Positions 9,182-18,235 of a stretch of 64,000 nucleotides of DNA are shown here, in pieces (position 1 is the first letter of the stretch; each line of letters begins with the position of its first letter). This stretch comes from an uncultured Paracoccaceae bacterium. Its GTDB lineage: Bacteria; Pseudomonadota; Alphaproteobacteria; Rhodobacterales; Rhodobacteraceae. The notes beneath the pieces were generated by a model that did not search any database, had not been told where the DNA came from, and saw only the letters and a program-made list of their open reading frames with translations. The translations under genes and the position numbers were made by a program. The stretch covers positions 124,001-188,000 of the forward strand of contig CANNFR010000007.1 of NCBI GenBank assembly GCA_947503935.1. Reading direction: 5' to 3'.

Positions 9182-10108
9182 GTGACCAATCCGCAGATTT
9201 CGGTTCTTATGGCAAATCACAATGGCGCTGCGTTCCTGCGCGAGGCTGTAACCTCGGTGCTTGGGCAGAGCATGTCGGCGCTTGAGTTGATCGTCGTCGA
9301 TGACGCGTCGACCGATGATAGCGTCACGATACTGCGCGAAATGGCGGCCGCTGACACAAGGCTGCGCCTGATTGAGGCGCCGTCCTCGGGTGGCCCCGCC
9401 GCCGCGCGCAACCTTGCGCTGGACGCCGCACAGGGCGCTTGGGTCGCCGTTGTGGATTCCGATGATATCCTTCTGCCGCGCCGGTTTGCCCAGATGCTGG
9501 CCGCGTCTGGTCCCGGGGTCGATGCCATTGCCGACGATCTTGCCTATTTCGGCGATCCTGAGCTGGAAGGTACGACCCTGATGGCCGGTTACGCCGAACC
9601 GAACGCCTGGCCGCTGACGGCCGAGGGGTTCCTCAAGGCGCATCTGGCGCGCTTCGATCTGCCGCCTCTGGGCTACCTCAAGCCGATGTTCCGCCGCGAG
9701 GCTCTGGACGATCTGCGCTATGACGAAAGCTTGCGGATTGGCGAGGATTCCGATCTGGTTCTGCGCTTTCTTCTGACCGGTCACCGGATGTTGCTGATGC
9801 CCGACGCGCTCTATCGCTATCGTCGACATGCCGGGTCGATCTCGCATCGCCTGTCGCCCGGGGCGCTCCGCGCGATGATCGACAAGGCCCGCTCGATGAC
9901 CCCCGACATGCCCGCCGATCTGCAACCGCTGATGGTCGAGCGTATCACCGAGATGGAGCGCGGCCTGGCTTTCGAGACACTGGTCGCTGACCTCAAGGCC
10001 CGCCGGATCGGCCCCGCTTTGGGCAGCATGGCGGCCCGACCCGCCCTGATGGGGCGCCTTGCCGGTGCTGTCGGCCAGGGCCTCCGCCGTCGTGTGTCGG
10101 GGGCCTGA
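9182..10108 (+). CDS. Glycosyltransferase family 2 protein
   Basis: This 308-residue GT-A fold glycosyltransferase starts at a GTG. The N-terminal nucleotide-binding region has SVLMANHNGAAFL and VVDDASTDDS (residues about 36-46), and the metal-binding DxD is seen as VDSDD near residues 96-100. The acceptor-side GEDSDLVLRF motif is near residue 190. It is probably one of the sugar transferases building the repeat unit (ExoO/ExoU-like). Its stop overlaps the start of the next glycosyltransferase gene by one base. Confidence 0.9.
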   Translation: MTNPQISVLMANHNGAAFLREAVTSVLGQSMSALELIVVDDASTDDSVTILREMAAADTRLRLIEAPSSGGPAAARNLALDAAQGAWVAVVDSDDILLPRRFAQMLAASGPGVDAIADDLAYFGDPELEGTTLMAGYAEPNAWPLTAEGFLKAHLARFDLPPLGYLKPMFRREALDDLRYDESLRIGEDSDLVLRFLLTGHRMLLMPDALYRYRRHAGSISHRLSPGALRAMIDKARSMTPDMPADLQPLMVERITEMERGLAFETLVADLKARRIGPALGSMAARPALMGRLAGAVGQGLRRRVSGA

Positions 10109-11091
10109 TGACACGGCAACCCGACCCGCTGGTTCATATCCGCACGCCGACCTACAGGCGCCCGGATGACCTCAAGCGCTGTCTGACCTCGCTTCAGGCG
10201 CAGAGCTGGCGGAACTGGGTCTGCGACGTCTACGACGACGATCCCGATGCCGGTGGGCGCACCGTGGTCGAGGCCTTGGGCGACGGCCGCATCTTCTATC
10301 ACCACAACCAGCCCCAGCGCTTTGCCTCGCGCAATATCGACGCGTGTTTCAGTCGCGAGAACGCCCGTGGGGCCGACTATTTCTGCGTGGTCGAGGATGA
10401 CAATTTCATTCTGCCCACCTTCATCGAGGACAACATCGCGATTTGTCGCGACAAAGGCGTGCAGATCGTCCTGCGCAATCAGCTGATCGAACACGCCCAG
10501 GGCACGCCCGAGGCGCGACTGAGTACGTTGGGTATCTTGGATGACAAGTTTGTCGAAGGGCGTTATCCGCCAGACCTTTTTCGCATGTCCCTGATTGCTG
10601 ATATCGGGGTGTCGAACGGTGGGCTGTTCTGGTCGCGGCACGCGCAGAGCGATCTTGAGATCGGGTTCAGCTGTACCGCCACGTTGCAGGAATATATGCG
10701 CACCTACGCGATTGTCGAAGATGTCTGGGTGGCGATGGAGCCGCTGGCCGTCTGGGCCGAAAATGGCGCCGGCACGCAGCGCGATCTGGGCGATAGCGCG
10801 CGGTATCTTCGGCGCGAATTGAATCTCAAGCGCGCAGTGCAGATGCTGCGCCGTCATGCCTGGCGCCGCGCGGGCGACGAGAACCGCAAAGGCTTTATCA
10901 CCACGCCCGCCTTCTCCTATGCCCGCGAGATGCGCGCGGCCGGTCTGGCAAAATCGCTCATCCCCGTCGATCTGGGCAATGTTCTGGCTGCGCGCGAGGC
11001 GCTTCGCTTGCGTGCGCGCGGCTTGCTGATCCGCGCCATGGGGCGGGCCGAGCCGGATTTACGGCGGTTCATCACATCCCGTGGGGGATAG
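10108..11091 (+). CDS. Glycosyltransferase family 2-like protein
   Basis: This 327-residue protein has a GT-A-like N-terminus (HIRTPTYRRPDDLKRCLTSL, then VYDDDPDAGG and VVEDDNFILP). The last contains the DxD-like metal site (EDDN, about residues 95-98). The C-terminal half after residue 200 is less typical and may set acceptor specificity. The gene is coupled to the preceding GT2 gene by a one-base overlap, so the two probably act in the same glycan pathway. It converges on the small membrane-protein gene at 11101. Confidence 0.85.
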   Translation: MTRQPDPLVHIRTPTYRRPDDLKRCLTSLQAQSWRNWVCDVYDDDPDAGGRTVVEALGDGRIFYHHNQPQRFASRNIDACFSRENARGADYFCVVEDDNFILPTFIEDNIAICRDKGVQIVLRNQLIEHAQGTPEARLSTLGILDDKFVEGRYPPDLFRMSLIADIGVSNGGLFWSRHAQSDLEIGFSCTATLQEYMRTYAIVEDVWVAMEPLAVWAENGAGTQRDLGDSARYLRRELNLKRAVQMLRRHAWRRAGDENRKGFITTPAFSYAREMRAAGLAKSLIPVDLGNVLAAREALRLRARGLLIRAMGRAEPDLRRFITSRGG

Positions 11092-11100
11092 TGACGATGC

Positions 11101-11355
11101 CTATCCCGGCGAATCCGGGCTTTGCTTCGTGGAGTATTTGATGTCCGAGGCGTTCCGCGCCGAACCGGTCTCATCGGGTGCGGCCTTGCTGCGCGACAGT
11201 GCAAAAACGGCAATCACATAAAGCACTTGCGCGATAATCAGCGTGCCAATAACGCGCAGGATTGTCGTCCCCAAGCCCGCACCGGACAGGGCCGAAGCAA
11301 CGCCGACAATAACGGCCGCAGCGATCATACCGAGGAGGAATACCAGAATTCTCAT
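11101..11355 (-). CDS. Small two-helix membrane protein, unknown function
   Basis: From the ATG at 11355 this encodes 84 residues with two clear transmembrane segments (residues about 2-23 and 30-54) and a charged, polar C-terminal tail. I do not recognise a family with certainty. It lies between glycosyltransferase genes and the ExoP-like kinase gene, so a small accessory role in polysaccharide production is possible. A 14-residue upstream extension is also open; I preferred the shorter form because it begins right before the first helix. Confidence 0.55.
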   Translation of the reverse strand: MRILVFLLGMIAAAVIVGVASALSGAGLGTTILRVIGTLIIAQVLYVIAVFALSRSKAAPDETGSARNASDIKYSTKQSPDSPG

Positions 11356-11529
11356 GTGAAAATTTCGGTGATGTACGTGCGCGACATGCCGCATCTCCCC
11401 CCTATCTCCGCGCGGAAGCCTATGCTCTCTCTGCGCAGAGTTTCGCTTTCTTACACCCAGAATAAGGCAAGTGGAAGATTATTTCGTGGAGGAGGTGTGG
11501 CAGGCCCTCAGCGGTGGCCTCACGCGGGG

Positions 11530-13854
11530 TCAGGCTGCGCCGGAATAGTACTTGGAATACTCGCTGAAATAGCGCTCGGACCCTGTTGGCGGGCTGTAAT
11601 CGGGCAGCGCGCCCAGATCGACCTTGTTCAGCATCATGCCCACCGCTTTGTCGGCCACCAGGGGCTCGGCCGCCAGCACCTGGCGCACCAGGCCTTTGGG
11701 CGTGCGGCCCCATTCGGCCACCATCAGGATACGGTCGAGATGGGGCAGGATTGCCCGCGCATCGACGACCGGCCCCAGCGGCGGCAGATCGACGATCACG
11801 TAATCATAAGCCTCGGCCGCCTCGGTCAGCAGGGTTTTCATCGCGGCCGATCCCAGAAGATCGCTGGTATGCGAGACGAAAGCCTGCGTCGTGCAAGGCA
11901 CGAAGTGCAGTTTCGGGTTGCCGATCTGCAGCCGCGTTTTCTGCCAGCTGACATTGCCGAGGATCGCGTCAACCAGCCCCATGCCCCCGCTGACCTTGGT
12001 AAATCGCGTCAGTCCAGGGTTGCGCAGGTCGGCATCGATCAGCAGCGTTGATTGCCCCGATGAGGCCAGCAACCCTGCCAGGTTCAGCGAGACGGTGGTC
12101 TTGCCCTCTTCCGGCAGGATCGAAGACAGGCCGATGATGCGATGCTTCTTGCCGGGCAGCGAGCTGTCGATGGCGATCCGGGCGTTGCGCAGCGTCTCGC
12201 TATATTGCGAGCGGGGGTGTTTGACCGCGTGAAACTCGATCTGGCCGGGTGCGGTTGGTTTGATCGTCCCCGGCTCGCCCGGGGCTTTGTGCCGTTTGAA
12301 AATGCTCCGCCGCGCGCCTTTGGTCAGGTGGGGCAGGTACCCCAGGAAGGGCAGGCCGGTCGCGGCCAGCACGTCATCGCCTGTGCGAAAGAACCGGTCA
12401 CGATATTCGCGGATCAGGGCGATCGCGGCCCCGGCCATCAGACCGAAGATCAGCATGACAGCCAGCACGCGGGTGGTGCTGGGGCTTGACGCGCTTCTCG
12501 GCAGTTCGGCCTGCGACAAGATGCGGGCGGTCGGCACGGGGAAGGACTTTTGCTGATCGATCTCTTCGAACCGGCTCAGATAGCTCTGATACAGCGTGGT
12601 CAGCGCTTCGGCCCGCTGCTCGAGCCCGCGCAGTTCAACCTGCAAGGTGCTGGCCTCGGCGTTCACGGTTGATGCAGCGCTGACGGTTGCCCGCAAGGCA
12701 GCCTCGCGCGCCGCCGCCGTGGCCTGATCGCCGGCATATCGCTGGGACAGGCGGGTCGCTTCGCGGAACGCGGCCTGCCCCTCTTCCTGCAATTGCGCGC
12801 GAACCATCACCGCTTGCGGGTGATCGACGCCGAAATCTTCCTCGATCTGCTGCAGCCTGGACGACAGGGCCGAAATCCGGTCCTGAATCTCGGCCAGGCG
12901 CAGGTCGTTCGTGGCATCGAGGCTGAGCACGCGCTGGACCATGCCGTCGCCCGGACCCGCTTCCAGCACCGCGCTGTACTGGCTGGCCAGCGCCTCGGCC
13001 CGCGCGTTTTCGGCCACAGCATTGGCCAGTTCTGTATTCAACTGGGCCAGGTTTTGCTCGGTCATCAAACGGCCTTCGCTGGCCGACAGATTGTTCTCGG
13101 CGCGAAAGACCTCAACCGCGCGCGATGCCTCCTGCGAGCTGGCGGCGAGGGCGGCCAGACGGTCCTGCAACCAGGCGGTCGTCCGCTCGGTCGCGTCGAA
13201 ATTAGCATTCAGTTGATCGGCCAGATAGGCCTCGGCATAGGCATTGGTTATGTCCTTGGCCAGGCCCGGATCATGCGCGCCGAAGCCGATCATGAAGACA
13301 TAGCTTTGCCCGAAGCGCTGCACGAAAATCTGGCGTTGCAAACTGCGTGCGGCGACGGCGATCTCTTGCGCTTCGCGTTCGGTCGGGGTCAGTTCGGGCC
13401 CGTTTACCGCAGGTGACGACCCACCCGGCAACAGCGCGCGCACCGCCCCTTTCGCCCCGCCGATCATCTGCGACAGAAGCGAGCTTGGCGGGTTCAGAAA
13501 GACCTCGTTCTCATGCAGCCGCAAATCCTCGGCCACGATCCGGGCAATCTGCTGCGACCGGATGATCTCAATCTCGTTCAGCAGCACCGCATCGCTTTGC
13601 ACACGGGCCTCGAAGGCCGAAACCTCTTCGACGATCTTGTTGCCGACCGTGTCGACCAAAATGGTGGACGAGGCGAAATAGGTCGATGGTGTGGTGGCCA
13701 AGTAGAACACCCCTAGGACCAGGCCGGCCACCGCCGACACGCCAATCGGCCAGATCTGCCGCCGCAGACCTGCCAGGATGCGATCCAGTTCGATCGTATC
13801 GCCTTTGGACGATCCGGTATCGGGGTCGCGAAAGCGAAGGCCGATCTGGTTCAT
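11530..13854 (-). CDS. Wzz-domain/BY-kinase, ExoP/Wzc-type polysaccharide co-polymerase
   Basis: This 774-residue inner-membrane protein controls chain length and export of polysaccharide. It has a Wzz N-terminus with a first helix at about residues 32-52, a long periplasmic coiled-coil region (about 180-440), a second helix near 464-484, and a cytoplasmic tyrosine-kinase domain. Its Walker A (LPEEGKTT, near 577-584) has Glu where most relatives have Gly; then come Walker A' (LLIDADLRNPGL) and Walker B (VIVDLPPLGP, near 685). The C-terminus carries a cluster of five tyrosines, the expected autophosphorylation tail. The start at 13854 is where the conserved domain begins. Confidence 0.93.
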   Translation of the reverse strand: MNQIGLRFRDPDTGSSKGDTIELDRILAGLRRQIWPIGVSAVAGLVLGVFYLATTPSTYFASSTILVDTVGNKIVEEVSAFEARVQSDAVLLNEIEIIRSQQIARIVAEDLRLHENEVFLNPPSSLLSQMIGGAKGAVRALLPGGSSPAVNGPELTPTEREAQEIAVAARSLQRQIFVQRFGQSYVFMIGFGAHDPGLAKDITNAYAEAYLADQLNANFDATERTTAWLQDRLAALAASSQEASRAVEVFRAENNLSASEGRLMTEQNLAQLNTELANAVAENARAEALASQYSAVLEAGPGDGMVQRVLSLDATNDLRLAEIQDRISALSSRLQQIEEDFGVDHPQAVMVRAQLQEEGQAAFREATRLSQRYAGDQATAAAREAALRATVSAASTVNAEASTLQVELRGLEQRAEALTTLYQSYLSRFEEIDQQKSFPVPTARILSQAELPRSASSPSTTRVLAVMLIFGLMAGAAIALIREYRDRFFRTGDDVLAATGLPFLGYLPHLTKGARRSIFKRHKAPGEPGTIKPTAPGQIEFHAVKHPRSQYSETLRNARIAIDSSLPGKKHRIIGLSSILPEEGKTTVSLNLAGLLASSGQSTLLIDADLRNPGLTRFTKVSGGMGLVDAILGNVSWQKTRLQIGNPKLHFVPCTTQAFVSHTSDLLGSAAMKTLLTEAAEAYDYVIVDLPPLGPVVDARAILPHLDRILMVAEWGRTPKGLVRQVLAAEPLVADKAVGMMLNKVDLGALPDYSPPTGSERYFSEYSKYYSGAA

Positions 13855-14013
13855 GGCGTGATCTCTTTGCGAGGGTTGCGGGCGGCAGGGGACCCGTTGC
13901 CACCTGCGACGCGGCAGAATAGCGCTTTGAGGCCAGGCAACGCCATCTGCCACGCGTCTGTCGCCCAAGCCGCGCGGGTTCTTGCCATTTTGGCCCACGC
14001 CATCGGCGGATTT

Positions 14014-14910
14014 CTAGGCATCGTGGGGTTTCGCCCGGGTGGACTGGCCATAAAGCACCGGTGCCGCGCCGCCGAGGGCACCCCAGACCACGCCCAGATG
14101 CAACGTGGCCCGCATCAGGTACATGTTGCGCTTCAGCGGCCAAAGCGCCGTCAACACCGCACCCGCACCGCAGATCGCGGCCTTGCCCAGGGCCAGCGCG
14201 GCCTTGCCCCTGCCAAGACCGCGCGCATGGGTCAGCCCCATGCGCCAGCGCCGTTTCAACAGCCAGCCCAGCCGCGCGCGATCCTCTGGCACCGCCTCGC
14301 TGACCCAAGCCTCGGGTGCAAAGGCAATCCGCCCGCCGCGCCGATGAAGTGCTGTGAAAAACTGCGAATCCTCGCCGCCTGACCGGCCGAGCGACACATC
14401 GAACCTCAGCCCCGCGACATGGGGCGAAAGCCGGTCGATCAGCACATTGCAGGTGTATCCAGTCAGGATTTCGCCGCGCACCCAGACGGGCCGCGTGTCA
14501 TGCACGCCGCCCGCCTGCATCCAGGCCGGCGCGTTTGGCGCATAGACTGCGCGGACGGGCCCCAGCACGGCGTCATGGCCGGGCAGCGCCGCGATAAGCT
14601 GGCCGATCCAGTCTGGTGCGGCGACCTCGTCATCGTCCAGGAAGGCCAGAAGATCGGCGTCGCTCGCCTCCAGCGCGGCATTGCGGGCCAGCGCGATATT
14701 GCGGCCCGGCCGATGCAGATAGAGCACCGGCAGCGGCGCCGTTTCGGCAAACCGCGCCACCAGAGCCTCGGCGCTTGGCGTGTCGTCATTGTCGATGACG
14801 ATGATCCGGCCCGCGTGCCCCTTTGGCCAATCCTGCCGGGCGAGAGAGGCCAAGGCCCCGGCCAGTTCGGGCCGCTGAAACGTACAGACGCACAGATCGA
14901 CACGGGTCAT
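14014..14910 (-). CDS. Glycosyltransferase family 2 protein (ExoM-like)
   Basis: This 298-residue GT-A glycosyltransferase has VDLCVCTFQRPE at the start, VIDNDDT near residue 40, and the DxD region FLDDDE near residue 89. A GGEDSQFF motif near residue 189 is the expected acceptor/catalytic site. C-terminal hydrophobic stretches suggest membrane association. It overlaps the upstream ExoA-like gene by four bases (ATG at 14910), so the two are coupled. I infer it adds one glucose-type residue of a succinoglycan-like repeat unit, without direct proof. Confidence 0.9.
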   Translation of the reverse strand: MTRVDLCVCTFQRPELAGALASLARQDWPKGHAGRIIVIDNDDTPSAEALVARFAETAPLPVLYLHRPGRNIALARNAALEASDADLLAFLDDDEVAAPDWIGQLIAALPGHDAVLGPVRAVYAPNAPAWMQAGGVHDTRPVWVRGEILTGYTCNVLIDRLSPHVAGLRFDVSLGRSGGEDSQFFTALHRRGGRIAFAPEAWVSEAVPEDRARLGWLLKRRWRMGLTHARGLGRGKAALALGKAAICGAGAVLTALWPLKRNMYLMRATLHLGVVWGALGGAAPVLYGQSTRAKPHDA

Positions 14911-15893
14911 CCCGGCACCGCCTTTCGGGCCTGGCGCCGCTCGCGCAGGAGGCTGGCCCAGAAACCGGCCGACCAAGCGGTATGCATCACGGCCGCCGCA
15001 CCCCCCGACAGCGCCAAGGCGGGGCGTCGCGCCTCCCAGGCGATGGCCAGCCCTCCGGCCAGACAGGCCAGCAGCCATAGAAGTGCTGGCAAGGCAAAGA
15101 CCGGCAGCCAGAGGGCCAACGGCACCAACGCCAATGCGGGCATCACCGACAGCACGACGGCCTGGCGCAGTTTCGGCACGACCCGATGCTTCAGGACCGT
15201 GCGCGCGCGTCCGGCGCCGTAGTTGAGATATTGCCGCGCGAGCGCGCCCAGCGTGGCGCGCGGGTAATAGGTGACCAGGGTATGCGGCGTCAGCCAGATA
15301 TCATAGCCGGCAGCGCGCAGGCGCATGTCCAGTTCGGCATCCTCATTATGGGTGAAGCTTTCGTCATAGCCGCCCACCGCCCGGAACGCCGCGACCTGCA
15401 TCAGCGCATGATGGCCGTGATCCACGTATTGGCCGACCGGCGCGTTGCGGTGCTTGGACCCACCATTGCCAAGGCGCGAGTTCTGGGCGGCCGCGATGGC
15501 GCTTTGCATCGGGCCGGTGCCCCGGGCCAGCATGCCGGTGACCACACTGGCGGCCTGGGTTTGCACCGCCTCGCCCAGCAAGACGTCGCAGTAATCATCC
15601 GGGTACGCCGCATGGGCGTCTATGCGGATCAGATATGTCGCCTGCGCACCATATTCCGCTACGGCCAGGTTCACTGCGGCACTTTGCAGGCGGGCGGGAT
15701 TGTGCAGCAGGGTGACGGTGTCTTCGGCGTCGGCCATCCGGCGGGCGATCTCGCGGCTGCCATCGGTGCTGCCGCCATCGGCGATCACGATCTGCCCGTC
15801 CAGACGTTGGGCGACGGGCACAAGCTGACGCACCAGCCCTTCGATATGGGCGGCCTCGTTCAGGCAGGGGATGACGATCAGCACCTTGCTCAT
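14907..15893 (-). CDS. Glycosyltransferase family 2 protein (ExoA-like)
   Basis: This 328-residue GT2 enzyme has LIVIPCLNEAAHIEGLV at its N-terminus, IVIADGGSTDGS near residue 37, the metal site IRIDAHA near residue 92, and a HNEDAELDMRLR catalytic region near residue 185. The C-terminal third contains three hydrophobic helices, as in ExoA, which attaches an early glucose of succinoglycan. The gene shares 4-base overlaps with both neighbours, placing it in one coupled transcription unit with the ExoL-like and ExoM-like genes. Confidence 0.9.
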   Translation of the reverse strand: MSKVLIVIPCLNEAAHIEGLVRQLVPVAQRLDGQIVIADGGSTDGSREIARRMADAEDTVTLLHNPARLQSAAVNLAVAEYGAQATYLIRIDAHAAYPDDYCDVLLGEAVQTQAASVVTGMLARGTGPMQSAIAAAQNSRLGNGGSKHRNAPVGQYVDHGHHALMQVAAFRAVGGYDESFTHNEDAELDMRLRAAGYDIWLTPHTLVTYYPRATLGALARQYLNYGAGRARTVLKHRVVPKLRQAVVLSVMPALALVPLALWLPVFALPALLWLLACLAGGLAIAWEARRPALALSGGAAAVMHTAWSAGFWASLLRERRQARKAVPG

Positions 15894-17059
15894 GGCAGGG
15901 CGGCCTGCTTGGTGGCGGCTGGCTGCTGTGCTGTGCCGATCCGGGCCCCGCGCGTGATCTGCGCCACCAGATTGACGCAATCTTCTTCCGTGAAGGTCCA
16001 CGTGGTTCTGGGCAAAGCCAGAAGATCGGTGCGGGCCTTCGCCCAATCGGCGGGCGTCAGGTGCCCCATGACGGCATCGAAGGCCTGCGGGGTGACATCG
16101 GCCACCTGCAGCCCCGCGCCAAGACGCGCCAGATGGGCTGCCGTCTCGGTCCCGGTCAGGGTGATCGGCACGGCCCCGAAGGCGCTGCCCTCATAAAGCC
16201 GGTTGGGCAGAAGCCAGTCCGAGTTCTGGTTCGCCTCATACCGGTCGATCGCCCATGAGAAATGCACGTCGCCATAGATATGCGGCAGATCGCGGGCGCC
16301 GTCATAAGGCCCCTCGAACACCATGTCGGGATTGGCGGCAACCACCTGATGAAAGTCGGGCACCGCATCCAATGCGGGCTTGCCGCGCAGGATGATGCGA
16401 TAGCGCCCCGGCGCGGCCCGTGTCGCGGCATCGAGGCAGGCCAGAGACGCGGCGCAGCGCAGGATGCCGAACCAGCCGATCCGGATCGGGCCCGGCGCGG
16501 GCGGGTCATAGCGTGGCCACGCGCCTGGCAGAACCTTGTTCTCTACAATGCGGATGGGGGTCCGGGTGCGCGACAGCGGTGTGAAGTAGTGGCGCACGAA
16601 GGCGGGCGAGCTGGTCAGGATCAACCGCGTATGGGCCAGTAAGCTTCTCTCGACCTGCCGCAGGGCGCGCGCTTTCGGACCCTCGCCCAGCATCATAGCG
16701 TGGATGTCCAGACATTCATAAACCAGTGCGGGGCGCCTTGACCCGAACAGCCGGCGCAGCCGGGGCGCCAGGGCCAGTGTTTCCAGGTTGCGCGCCAGAA
16801 TGACATCTGGCGCGGGCACGTCGCCCAGCGTGCCGCGAAGCCCGGCAAAGGCCCGCGCCACGGCCAGCGCGCGTTGGCCCATCCGGGCATTGTAGGTCTG
16901 CCCCAGCGGGATGATGCGGGTCTGCCCGTCGCCCGCAGGCGGCGGGCCGCGATGAAACCCGGCCAGCGTCACGTCGGCGCCACCGATATGCAGCATCGCA
17001 ACGCGCCGCCAGGTGGCGGCATCGTTCAGATCGAACGTCAGGTAGAGCACATGGGCCAT
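15890..17059 (-). CDS. Glycosyltransferase, ExoL-like
   Basis: This predicted cytoplasmic glycosyltransferase has 389 residues and a GT-B-like architecture: HVLYLTFDLNDAATWRRV at the start and a second Rossmann-like half beginning near IRIGWFGIL (about residue 205). It lacks the DxD pattern of its GT2 neighbours. Its length and place between ExoA-like and GalU genes match ExoL of succinoglycan clusters. The ATG at 17059 is chosen because the conserved N-terminal strand starts there; the longer frame reaches back antisense to galU. Confidence 0.8.
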   Translation of the reverse strand: MAHVLYLTFDLNDAATWRRVAMLHIGGADVTLAGFHRGPPPAGDGQTRIIPLGQTYNARMGQRALAVARAFAGLRGTLGDVPAPDVILARNLETLALAPRLRRLFGSRRPALVYECLDIHAMMLGEGPKARALRQVERSLLAHTRLILTSSPAFVRHYFTPLSRTRTPIRIVENKVLPGAWPRYDPPAPGPIRIGWFGILRCAASLACLDAATRAAPGRYRIILRGKPALDAVPDFHQVVAANPDMVFEGPYDGARDLPHIYGDVHFSWAIDRYEANQNSDWLLPNRLYEGSAFGAVPITLTGTETAAHLARLGAGLQVADVTPQAFDAVMGHLTPADWAKARTDLLALPRTTWTFTEEDCVNLVAQITRGARIGTAQQPAATKQAALP

Positions 17060-17099
17060 GATCACTCCGTCCGTTTGGGGGAAAGCCCCCCTCGTGCCG

Positions 17100-18017
17100 T
17101 CAGGATGCCGCGCGCGCGCGCGTGGCCGCCGGCATCTCGCCGCCGACCTGGGCTGCGACATAGGGCAGGAATTCGTCGCGCAGATCTTCCCGCGCCAGCG
17201 CCAATGCGACGGTGGCTTGCAGGAAGCCCGCCTTCGACCCGCAATCGAATCGGTGCCCGGCAAAACGGAAGCCGAAGACACTGCCCTCATTTGCAGCGAT
17301 TTCGGTGGCAATTGCGTCGGTCAACTGGATCTCGCCACCGACGCCGACGGATTTCTTGTTGAGGTGCCGCATGATCGCGGGCGTCAGGATGTAGCGCCCG
17401 ATCACGGCCAAGTTCGACGGTTGGGTGCCGGGTGCCGGTTTTTCCACCATGCCCTTCACCGAAACGACGGAGCCCATATCGTCAGCCACGTCCAGAACGC
17501 CGTAGGACGACGCCTTGTCGGGCGCCACTTCCATCGTCGCCAGGATGTTGCCGCCGGTCACCTCATGGGCCTCGACCATCTGCTGCAGGCAGGGCTTTTC
17601 GGCTGCGATCACGTCATCGGGCAGGATCACCGCGAACGGTTCATCCCCGATCAGACGCCGCGCACACCAGACCGCGTGGCCAAGGCCCAGCGCTTCGTTC
17701 TGGCGCACATAGGCGATGCGCCCGCTTTCCATATTGGTCTCTTTCAACGTGGCAAGAAGGTCGGTCTTTTTCTTCTTGCGCAGCGACGCCTCAAGAATGG
17801 GCGCGGTGTCGAAGTAATCCTCAAGCGCGCTTTTCCCGCGCGAGGTGACGAAGATGAACTCCTTGATCCCGGCGGCGCGGGCCTCGTCCACCGCGTATTG
17901 GATCAGCGGGCGATCCACGAGGGTGAGAATCTCTTTCGGGATCGATTTCGTGGCGGGAAGGAATCGGGTGCCGAGCCCTGCGATCGGGAAGACCGCCTTT
18001 GTCACACGCTTCTTCAT
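17100..18017 (-). CDS. galU: UTP--glucose-1-phosphate uridylyltransferase
   Basis: This 305-residue cytoplasmic enzyme makes UDP-glucose from UTP and glucose-1-phosphate, the sugar donor for the glycosyltransferases downstream (ExoN in rhizobial clusters). The nucleotide-binding start AVFPIAGLGTRFLPATKS and the following IPKEILTLVDRP are diagnostic. Other family motifs include GLGHAVWCAR near residue 107 and the substrate region GMVEKPAPGTQPS near 168. It is the first gene of the minus-strand exopolysaccharide unit; the 218-base gap upstream should hold the promoter. Confidence 0.96.
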   Translation of the reverse strand: MKKRVTKAVFPIAGLGTRFLPATKSIPKEILTLVDRPLIQYAVDEARAAGIKEFIFVTSRGKSALEDYFDTAPILEASLRKKKKTDLLATLKETNMESGRIAYVRQNEALGLGHAVWCARRLIGDEPFAVILPDDVIAAEKPCLQQMVEAHEVTGGNILATMEVAPDKASSYGVLDVADDMGSVVSVKGMVEKPAPGTQPSNLAVIGRYILTPAIMRHLNKKSVGVGGEIQLTDAIATEIAANEGSVFGFRFAGHRFDCGSKAGFLQATVALALAREDLRDEFLPYVAAQVGGEMPAATRARAAS

Positions 18018-18057
18018 GATTGTTGCCCCTACATGGCTAATCCGTTGCGGCCTCCCT

Positions 18058-18075
18058 CATTGCACAGTCGCAATG
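18058..18075. promoter_or_regulatory. Inverted repeat upstream of galU, candidate operator
   Basis: A perfect inverted repeat CATTGC-N6-GCAATG lies 41 bases upstream of the galU start, followed by a further copy of CAATG. The geometry (6-bp arms, 6-base spacer) suits a dimeric regulator overlapping the promoter of the exopolysaccharide unit. No known regulator is assigned. Confidence 0.4.
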
Positions 18076-18235
18076 CAATGACATGACAGACAAGCGTGAG
18101 CGCGCAACACGGGCTGATATCCGCCCGTTTGCCTATTTCGCATGCGCAAAGCTTTGCGATTGCCACGCAGACGAGCGGTTGACGTTTACCGACCGCTGAC
18201 TAACGGGGCGGGGTGGTATGACCGGGCCGATAATC

